A model generated the notes under the pieces. That model saw nothing but the letters and a program-made list of their open reading frames with translations. It did no database searches and had not been told where the DNA came from. The position numbers were made by a program, and so were the translations under genes. 64,000 bases of DNA from JADGHX01 sp963837755 (GTDB lineage: Bacteria > Pseudomonadota > Gammaproteobacteria > Steroidobacterales > Steroidobacteraceae), in contig CAWIOP010000001.1 in the NCBI GenBank assembly GCA_963837755.1, positions 930,001 to 994,000 of the forward strand, read 5' to 3'. This document shows, piece after piece, positions 56,816 to 64,000 of this stretch; position 1 is the first letter of the stretch, and the number at the start of each line of letters is the position of its first letter.

Positions 56816-56847
56816 AAAGGGGCTCGCGCATCGCGCGAGCCCCTTTT
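56816..56847 (+). terminator. rpmE terminator
   Basis: A 14-bp perfect stem (AAAGGGGCTCGCGC / GCGCGAGCCCCTTT) with loop ATC ends in TTTT on the plus strand, 40 bases past the rpmE stop: a typical factor-independent terminator. A smaller hairpin (AAGCCGC/GCGGCTT) lies just after the stop. The remaining 200 bases to the next gene show nothing further. Confidence 0.9.
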
Positions 56848-57064
56848 CCATAGCTTGCCGTTTCCCGCCTCCCCGTGACGCCGGGCGCCGCCACGCCGTA
56901 GCACTCTGTCGCAGTTCGGCGCCGGGCCCAGGCTCGCCGGAACTCCCGGTCTCGGGTCCGATCGTATTGAGGTCTTGCCCCCGGGTTTCCAGCTGCGCAT
57001 TGCCGGTTCGCCTCTTCCGGTCTGGTCTAGACTTGGCGGCACCTGCCCGCAGGGAGTCCTCGCC

Positions 57065-58533
57065 ATGATTCGCCAAGTCGCCGCCGCTCTTCTCGCCGCG
57101 TTCGCCGTTGCCGGTTGCGCCACGAACCCGGTCAGCGGCCGGCCCAACGTCGTCATGGGCACCGCCCAGGGCGAGAAGGAAACGGCCCGGCGCTACTACG
57201 AGCAGATCATCCGCGCCTACGGTCTCTACGAGGACCAGGCGCTGCAGGACTACGTGCAGATGGTCGGCGCCAAGGTGGCGAAGCAACAGCCACCTGCCCG
57301 ACTGGGATTTCAAATTCACCGTGCTGGACGATGAGTCGGTCAACGCCTTCACCACCGGTGGCGGCTACGTTTACGTCCACCGCGGCCTGCTCTCCTACAT
57401 GACTACCGAGGCGGAGCTCGCCGGCGTGCTGGGCCACGAGATCGGGCATGTCACCGCGCGCCACCCGGCCCGCCGCCAGACGCGCGGCGTGCTGGCTTCG
57501 GTGCTCGCCACCGGTGCGGCCATCATGACGGGCTCCAGCGCCGTCGCTCAGCTTGCGAACATCGGCGCGGAAGCCTGGCTGCAGGGCTATGGCCGCGAGA
57601 ACGAGATGGAGGCGGACCGCCTCGGCCTCGAGTACGCCACCAAGACGGGCTATCGCCCCGAGGCGATGGGCGAGGTCTTCAAGGTGTTCAAGGCGCAGGA
57701 GACGTTCGAGCTGCAGCGTGCGAAGGACGAAGGCCGCGAGCCCATGCTCTATCACGGCGTGTTCTCCTCGCACCCGGCGCCGGATGCGCGCGCCGTGCAG
57801 GCCGCCAAGGGCGCCGCGAACATCACCACCGAGCCGGAAGGCGGCTGGGTCGACAACCGTGACGCCTTCCTGCGCGCCATCGACGGCCTGCCCTACGGCT
57901 CGAGCCGCGCGCAGGGCATCGTGCGCGACAACCGGTTCTATCACGCGGACATGGGCATCACGCTCGCCTTCCCGCGCGGCTGGACCGTCGAGAACCAGCG
58001 CGATCGCATCCTCGCCTACACCAAGAACAAGGACGCGATCATGCAGATCACCACCGCGCCCAAGCCGGAGAAGAAAGGCGCCGCGCGAGTTCCTGCTGGA
58101 GCAGCTGAAGGGCGCGTCGTTCTCGAAGGGCGAGGCCCTGTCGGTCAATGGCATGGACGGCTACACGCTCGTCACGCGCCGCGGCTCGCCGCTCGACGGC
58201 GGCGAAGGGCCGGTGCGCTGGGCGGTGCTCTACCGCGACAAGAGCGCGTTCCTGTTCGGCGGCGCGAGCCGCTCGGGCTCGAGCGGCCTGCCGGCCGACG
58301 ACGGGCTGTTCCAGTCATCCCTCCAGACGATGCGTTCCCTGAAGCCGTCCGAGTACCCGCTCGCGCAGCCCTACCGCATCAAGGTGATCCAGGCGACGGA
58401 AGCGACCAAGCTCGACGATTACGCCAGGAATGTTCCGGTCGAGAAGTACAAGAAGGAAGAGCTGCAGCTGCTGAACGGGCTGTACCCGAACGGCAAGGTG
58501 AAGCCGGGGCAATACCTCAAGGTCGTCGAGTAG
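57065..58533 (+). CDS. M48 family lipoprotein metalloprotease with LysM-like tail
   Basis: This periplasmic zinc protease is BepA/YcaL-like. The signal sequence ends in the lipobox VAGC. The protease domain has NAFTTGGGYVYVHRGLLSYM, AGVLGHEIGHVTARH (HExxH) and ENEMEADRLGLEYATKTGYR (third ligand), then SSHPAPDARAVQAAK. The C-terminus reads YKKEELQLLNGLYPNGKVKP, GQYLKVVE, a LysM-like segment for peptidoglycan contact. Two breaks, near 57300 and 58085, each fit one extra base. The ATG at 57065. About 487 residues when repaired. Confidence 0.9.
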
Positions 58534-58751
58534 CCCGCGGTCTTTGGCGCCTGCGCTACGCCGCAGCCCGCGCCGGTCTCGCGTGCCTTGCGCGACAGCG
58601 GTGCGTGAAGTGCGAACGCTGTCGCGTCTGCGCCGCGATTCGTGGTGAGGCGCCTTTCCGCGCCTTGATTTCAGCGCTCTGGCCATGTAACCCTCGCTGC
58701 CGCCCGCGGCCTCGTCATCCACCGCGCGGCATCCCGAGGAAACGCAGGCGA

Positions 58752-60052
58752 ATGAGCGACAAGAAATTCGAGTTGCTGGACAAGTCGTCCGGCAAGAAGA
58801 CGGACCTTCCGGTCCGCGAACGGCACGCATCGGCCCCTCCGTAGTCGACATCGCCACATCATCAAGGATCACGGCGTCTTCACGTACGACCCGGGCTTCG
58901 GCCTGACGGCCGCTACGGAAAGCCGCATCACCTACATCGATGGCGACGCCGGGGTGCTGCTCTACCGCGGCTACCCCATCGAGCAGCTCGCCGAGAAGAG
59001 CACGTTCATGGAGGTGTCGTACCTGCTGCTGCACGGCGACCTGCCGAACAGGAAGCAGCTCGAAGAATTCAACGCCAGCATCCGTCATCACACGATGATC
59101 AACGAGACGCTGCTGCGCTTCTTCAACGGCTTTCACCACAACGCGCACCCCATGGCCATGGTGTCGGCGGTGGTGGCGTCGATGTCGGCGTTCTATCACG
59201 ACACCATGGACATCCATAACCCGCGCCAGCGCGAGATCTTCTCGCACCGCATCGTCGCCAAGATCCCGACCATCGCGGCGGCCGCGCACAAGCATTCCCT
59301 GGGCCAGCCGTTCGTCTATCCGCGCAACGATCTCGACTACTGCAGCAACATGCTGCACATGTTCTTCGCCGTGCCGTGCGAGCCCTACAAGCTCGACCCG
59401 GTGGCCGCCGCAGGCGCTCGACCTGCTGTTCATCCTGCATGCGGATCACGAGCAGAACGCCAGCACTTCCACCGTGCGCCTGGCCGGCAGCACCGGCGCC
59501 AATCCCTATGCCGCCATTTCGGCGGGCGTGTCGGCGCTCTGGGGCCCGGCGCACGGTGGCGCGAACGAGGCCGTGCTCTCGATGCTCGAGCAGATCGGCA
59601 CCGTCGAGAACATTCCGAAGTACCTCGCCATGGCGAAGGACAAGTCGAGCCACTTCCGGCTCATGGGCTTCGGCCATCGCGTCTACAAGAATTTCGATCC
59701 GCGCGCCAAGATCATCCGCGCCATGTGCCACAAGGTGCTGGCGCAGCTGGGCAGCTCCGACAATCCGCTGTTCGAGCTCGCGCTGCGGCTGGAGGAGATC
59801 GCGCTCAAGGACGAATACTTCGTCGCGCGCAAGCTCTACCCGAACGTGGATTTCTACTCCGGCATCATCTACAGCGCGCTCGGCATTCCGCGCTCGATGT
59901 TCACGGTGATGTTCGCGATCGCGCGCACGGTGGGCTGGGTGGCGCACTGGCAGGAGATGATTTCCGACCCGGGCATGCGCATCGGCCGCCCGCGCCAGCT
60001 CTACACCGGCCCGAAGCAGCGGCAATACGTGCCCCTCGAATCCCGCGCATGA
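58752..60052 (+). CDS. gltA: Citrate synthase
   Basis: This is the entry enzyme of the TCA cycle. MSDKKFELLDKSSGKKTDLP at the start, then after breaks FTYDPGFGLTAATESRITYI, AGVLLYRGYPIEQLAEKSTF, FILHADHEQNASTSTVRLAG (active-site His), WGPAHGGANEAVLSMLEQIG (second His region), LMGFGHRVYKNFDPRAKIIR and PNVDFYSGIIYSALGIPRSM (catalytic Asp). It ends QYVPLESRA. Breaks at 58820, about 58858 and 59410. This is the hexameric gram-negative type of about 430 residues. The 218 bases upstream show no gene. Confidence 0.95.
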
Positions 60053-60057
60053 ACAGA

Positions 60058-60101
60058 GTTGCCCGGATCCGAAGCGGAAAGCCCGCTCGTATCCGGGCAA
60101 C
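60058..60101. terminator. Hairpin terminator after gltA
   Basis: GTTGCCCGGAT and ATCCGGGCAAC form a perfect 11-bp stem, with a smaller inner hairpin. It lies between the convergent gltA stop and the stop of the minus-strand gene at 60103, so it could serve both. Confidence 0.65.
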
Positions 60102-60102
60102 T

Positions 60103-60711
60103 TCAGGCCTTCAGCAGAGCCTCGAGCTCGTTCGACGTTCGCGCGCCGCATGGGCTTGCCGTCCACGGGGCTCACCGGCGCCTGGCGGATGCCATCCATC
60201 GGGAACACCGTGGCCTCGATCGGCTGAGCGTCGATCTCGAAAGCAGATGCCCGGGTAAGCCAGCACGCGCTCGGCGTTCATCTTCACGCGCCGCTCGGTG
60301 ACTTCATGCGGGATGCCTTCGTCCATCAGCTTGATGGTGACGCTCTCCGCGCGATCGGCGAACAGGTGAATCTGCACCTCGTGAGTGCTCGGTGGCGGTG
60401 CCGCTGAGCACCGGGCCCACGAGGCGCGGCTCGAATTCCTTCAGCCGTCTCATGGCTTCGAGCGCCACCTGGCGCTGCGCGTAGAGCGTCTCGACGTGTG
60501 AGTCGCCGCCGAACAGCCGCTGGTATTCGGCCAGCGCCTCTTCGATCTCCACGTTCCTGGGCAGCACCGCGTTGTCCGTGACGCCGAAACGCTCCGCCGC
60601 CTTGCGCTTGGCGAACAGGAAGTCGCGGATGCCGTGCTCCGCCATGACCCGCGCCGCTTCCTGCGCCAGCGCGCGCCGCAGATTTTCCGTCCGCACTGGG
60701 TGTCGCTTCAT
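60103..60711 (-). CDS. Conserved hypothetical protein, about 200 residues
   Basis: The clean 5' part reads MKRHPVRTENLRRALAQEAA, RVMAEHGIRDFLFAKRKAAE, then RNVEIEEALAEYQRLFGGDS and LYAQRQVALEAMRRLKEFEP. The rest, across breaks at 60395, 60225 and 60140, gives VQIHLFADRAESVTIKLMDE, GIPHEVTERRVKMNAERV and ends with a short helix (VDELEALLKA). It contains no membrane segment or signal peptide. Similar proteins occur in related gammaproteobacteria, but I do not know a function. It is downstream of mrcA on the minus strand. Confidence 0.7.
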
Positions 60712-60776
60712 CATCGCTTACTCACTGCCGGGCGGGCGCCAGCTGCCACCGGCGGCCACCGAGGCGTTAAAAGTCC

Positions 60777-63256
60777 TCAGAAGATCGGCTCGCCTCCGCC
60801 TCCCGCCGCATCGCCGGCTTCCGCGGGGCCCCGGTCGTCCTCGCCGGGCGCACTGCCGCCAGGCAGGTGGTCGGCCATGAATGTCTCGAGGATCGCGTCG
60901 GGGTTCTCGCCGCTCGCAAGCATGCCTGTGGCAGGCGAAATTCGCAGCGTGACGAGGCCCTCGGGCATCGGGCGCCGCTGCTCCGGCACGCCTCGCAAGC
61001 GCCTCGCGCATGAACTGTATCCAGATCGGCAGCGCGGTCTTGCGCGCCTTCCTCGCTCTCGCCGAGCGAGCGCTCCTGATCGAAGCCCGACCCACACCGT
61101 GGCGACCAGGTTCTGCGTGAAGCCGTTGAACCAGGTGTCCTTGGCCAGGTTGGTGGTGCCGGTCTTGCCGGCAATGTCGTTGCGGCCGAGCGCCAGCGCA
61201 CGGCGGCCGGTGCCGCGGCGAATGACGTCCATCATCATGTCGGTCATGAGCCAGGCGTTCTGCGGGCTGATGACGCGCTCGGCGACCTGCTCCGGCGGCA
61301 GCGGCCCACGCCCGCCGCGCAGGAGGTCGGCTTCGGCGAGCTTCTCCTCCCGGGTTCCCACGCCAAGGTAATCTCCGAGCCCGACGTTCTGCTCGCACTG
61401 CTTCGCACACGACGCGCGGCGTGGCTCGATAGACCACTTCACCCGCGGCATTCTCGATGCGATCGATGTAGTACGGCTGCACCCGATAGCCGCCGTTCGC
61501 GAAAGTGGCATAGCCCGTGGCGATCTCCAGCGGTGTCACCTGCACGGTGCCGAGTGCGAGCGTGAGGTTGTTCGGCAGCTCGTTCTTCGTGAAGCCGAAG
61601 CGCGTGATGTAGTCGATGGACGGGACCGATGCCCATCGCGCGCAGCAGGCGAATCGAAACGAGGTTGCGCGAGCGATACGAGCGCTTCGCGCAGCCGCGT
61701 GGGCCCGCTGAACTGGCCGCCGTCGTTCTCCGGGCGCCACGAGGTCTCCATGCCGTCGCCTTCCAGCACGATCGGCGCATCGAGCAGCACCGAGGCGGGC
61801 GTGAAGCCATTTTCCAGCGCGGCCGAATACAGGAACGGCTTGAATGCCCGAGCCCGGCAGGCGCTTGGCCTGGGTGACGCGGTTGTACTTGTTGGCGAAG
61901 TAGTCGAAGCCACCGACCAGCGCCACGATGGCGCCGTCGTTGGGGTTCAGTGCAACCAGCGCGCTCTGCGCCTCCGGCACCTGCGCGAGCTGAGCGCTGC
62001 CCTTGCCATCTGTCGACCACGTAGACGACGTCGCCCGGCGCCAGTATCTCCGCCGCCGTCTTCGGGGCCGGCGCGTCTTCCTTGCGTGCCCAGGAGAGCC
62101 CGTCCCACGCGATCTGCGCAAAACCGCGGGACCGCACGAACACGCGCGCGGTCTTTTCCGTGCGACCGAGACGACGACGGCCGGAACCAGAAGGCCGACA
62201 CTCGCGTATTCGTCGAGCAGCGCCTTCGAACTGCTCCGGCTCTCGTGCGCCCGGCGACGTCTGACGTGGCCAGCGGGGCCGCGCCAGCCGTGGCGGCGGT
62301 CGTATTCGATGAGGCCGATGCGCACGGCGCGGATTGGCCGCGCGTCTGCAGGCGGCCGTCGATGGTGGTGTACACCTTGTAGCCGGCGGCCTCGGCGGCG
62401 GGGCCGAAGCGGCTGCGCAGATCCAGGCGCGCCATCTCGGCGACGTAGGGCGCTTCGACGGCGTAGAGCGGCGCATGCGCGCGCGCACTCACGGCTTCCT
62501 TCGTTCGCCGGCCTCGGCGGCCGCGTCGTCGATGAAAGCCGAGCTCGTGCATGCGGCGCAGCACGTAGCCGCGCCGCGCCTGCGCGAGCTCGGGATTGGT
62601 GATCGGGTTGTAGCGCGACGGCGCCTGCGGCACGCCGGCGAGCGTTGCGGCCTCGGACACCGTCGAGCTCATCGAGCGGCTTGCCGAAGAAGGTCTCCGA
62701 TGCGGCGGCCACGCCGTAGGCGCGCTGGCCGAAGATAGATGACGTTGAGATAGAGCCCGAGGATCTCCTGCTTGGTGAACTCGCGCTCCATGCGCCAGGT
62801 GACGAAAAGTCTCCGCAGCTTGCGGCGCCACGGTCTTGTCCAGCGTGAGGAACATGTTGCGCGCGGCCTGCATGCGTGATGGTGCTGGCGCCCTGCGCCT
62901 TGTCGCCGGACACGAGGTTCACCAGCACCGCGCGCAGGATGCCGCAGTAGTCGACGCCGCCGTGCTCGAAGAAGCGGTCGTCTTCCGCGGCGAGGAAGGC
63001 CTGCCGGACGAGGGGCGGAATTTGCTCGTAGCGCCACGGGAATGCGCCGCTGCTCGCCAATCTGCGCGATGAGCTCGCCGCTGCGCGTGAACACGCGCAG
63101 GGGCACCTGCATCTCCACATTGCGCATCGCCTCGACCGACGGCAGCGACGGTGCGACATAAACAAAACTGCACGCGAGCGCGTACGCGCCAAAAAGTGTG
63201 AGCACCATCACACTGACGATCCCGTAGCCAATGAACCGAATGTAATTCCGCTTCAC
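60777..63256 (-). CDS. mrcA: Penicillin-binding protein 1A (bifunctional)
   Basis: This bifunctional murein synthase polymerises and cross-links peptidoglycan. VKRNYIRFIGYGIVSVMVLT (membrane anchor), then the glycosyltransferase domain with FLAAEDDRFFEHGGVDYCGI, GASTIT (in shifted frame QGASTITQQAARNMFLT) and YNPITNPELAQARRGYVLRR. The transpeptidase part has LPGSGFKPFLYSAALENGFT when one extra base is removed (SxxK active site), ENDGGQFSGPTRLREAL, and KTGTTNLAKDTWFNGFTQNL (KTG). It ends AAGGGGEPIF. About 15 breaks. The GTG at 63256 is preferred, because an ATG at 63301 would overlap the riboswitch promoter region. It diverges from pilM, as in many gammaproteobacteria. Confidence 0.93.
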
Positions 63257-63315
63257 AGATTGCTCATGTCGCTGCTTGCGCTCATTCCGGCCGCTATGCA
63301 TAGTAGCCTGCGTTT

Positions 63316-63396
63316 CAAGGGCAAACTCACCGAAAGGTGGGGACGCAAAGCCTCCGGTCTACGGGCACATGTGCCTACGACAGCGGGGTTGCCGGC
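63316..63396 (+). ncRNA. Class I cyclic-di-GMP riboswitch (GEMM-I) in the pilM leader
   Basis: The plus strand carries GGGCAAACTCACCGAAAGGT, GGGGACGCAAAGCCTCCGGT and AGCGGGGTTGCC, matching the Vc2-type aptamer consensus in order. The pairing segments are GGCAA...TTGCC (P1), CACC-GAAA-GGTG (the GAAA-tetraloop helix), the receptor GACGCAAAGCC and the helix GGCACATGTGCC within GTC...GAC. The next plus-strand gene is pilM, 347 bases downstream. The leader also holds hairpins CGCCGC-TAAA-GCGGCG (63618-63633) and CGTGAG-CGTT-CTCACG (63638-63653), and an AT-rich stretch with GATATATAG near 63674 that might be a second promoter. No ORF with support lies in 63257-63743. Confidence 0.93.
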
Positions 63397-63743
63397 GCGA
63401 ACGTTAGACGATCCATCTGCAGCCGGCCATGGCCTCGTGTCATGGCAAGGTCGCCTGGCGAAGAATCGTGTTCCGCTGACTCCCATCGCGCGGCGCTCGC
63501 CTCGCGATTCCCGACGAGGCTTCACGTCTCGCGGCTTGCCTTAAGTTGCACACTTGCGTCCATCGTTGGCGGCAAGGCAGTAGATATCGTGAGAGCACCG
63601 ACAGTTCCGGCCGTGCACGCCGCTAAAGCGGCGATTCCGTGAGCGTTCTCACGTTCAATTTAACTTTGCGCTGATATATAGTGGCCTCCGTATTCATGCA
63701 GGGCGGGCGCTTTCGGGCGTACTTATTGAAAAGGAAATAAAAA

Positions 63744-64000
63744 ATGTTCCTGCTCAAGCGCAAGTACCGCGCCCTTCTGGGTCTCGACATAACGACCTCG
63801 TCGGTGAAGCTGATCGAGCTGGTCGATGGCTGGCGGGCAGTATCGCGTCGAGGCCTATGCCGCCGAGCCGACCCCGCAGAACGCCATCAACGAGAAGGCC
63901 GATCGTCGATGCCGAGGCCGTCGGCGAGGCGATTCGCCGCGCGGTGAAGCGCGCCGGCGCCAAGAGCGGCGAAGTGGCCGTGGCCATCAGCGGCGATGCC
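63744..64000 (+). CDS. pilM: Type IV pilus assembly protein PilM (5' part)
   Basis: PilM is an actin-like cytoplasmic protein that anchors PilN/PilO in type IV pilus assembly. It begins MFLLKRKYRALLGLDITTSS and VKLIELVD, the classic PilM start (the first ATPase motif region GLDITTSSVKLIEL). Two breaks follow, at 63830 (extra T) and 63900 (extra G). Once they are removed it reads YRVEAYAAEPTPQNAINEKA and IVDAEAVGEAIRRAVKRAGA, KSGEVAVAISGDA. The gene runs off the window. AAGGAAA precedes the ATG by six bases. A cyclic-di-GMP riboswitch in its leader implies control by that second messenger. Confidence 0.93.

Overview
The window is about 64 kb of high-GC (roughly two-thirds G+C by eye) gammaproteobacterial chromosome. 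The gene order coxB-coxA-cox11-coxC / surf1-ctaA-cyoE, bioB-F-C-D, ubiA-recG-ridA-spoT-rpoZ-gmk-yicC, rph-rdgB-hemW and divergent mrcA/pilM, together with a large duplicated MacB-type (ADOP) permease, suggests the Xanthomonadales/Nevskiales/Steroidobacterales side of the class. This placement is inferred from synteny and was not tested by a search. No tRNA, rRNA, CRISPR array, prophage or transposase gene was seen.

Layout. 1-9 kb: NatAB-like ABC exporter and a hydrolase, mnmG-pyrF, a HicAB toxin-antitoxin pair, a lipoprotein solute-binding protein and otsA. 9-17 kb: a CheD-like protein and a signalling island in which a 28-residue membrane peptide and an ABC transporter (ATPase plus ADOP permease) diverge from a region with two sigma-54-like promoters flanking inverted-repeat activator sites. 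A sigma-54 response regulator and a sensor kinase follow. 17-29 kb: trkH-trkA-uvrD, an AI-2E family permease, glutathione transferase, a decayed MauG-type cytochrome peroxidase next to a MITE-like element, gloB, cyoE and a hybrid kinase. 29-37 kb: cytochrome c oxidase and its assembly genes. 37-41 kb: biotin synthesis. 41-51 kb: comF, ubiA, recG, ridA, spoT, rpoZ, gmk and yicC. 51-60 kb: PP2C phosphatase, rph, rdgB, a DUF885 protein, hemW, rpmE, an M48 protease and gltA. 60-64 kb: mrcA, then a class I cyclic-di-GMP riboswitch in the leader of pilM, the first gene of a type IV pilus operon cut by the window end.

Most genes are housekeeping. The less ordinary content is regulatory and repetitive: the sigma-54 island at 9.9-16.6 kb, a train of four near-contiguous perfect inverted repeats between its regulator and kinase, a nested-palindrome repeat family present in inverted orientation at 16.6 and 24.5 kb, the riboswitch before pilM, and a palindromic pair of DnaA boxes before rpmE.

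Sequence quality matters. Essential genes (mnmG, pyrF, coxA, coxB, recG, gltA, mrcA, bioD/C/F and others) are split by single-base frame breaks, nearly always apparent one-base insertions. These cluster at 0-9, 29-31.5, 34-40, 42.7-45 and 57-64 kb and are almost absent elsewhere. They are read here as assembly or sequencing errors, so such genes are listed as whole CDSs with approximate inner structure.
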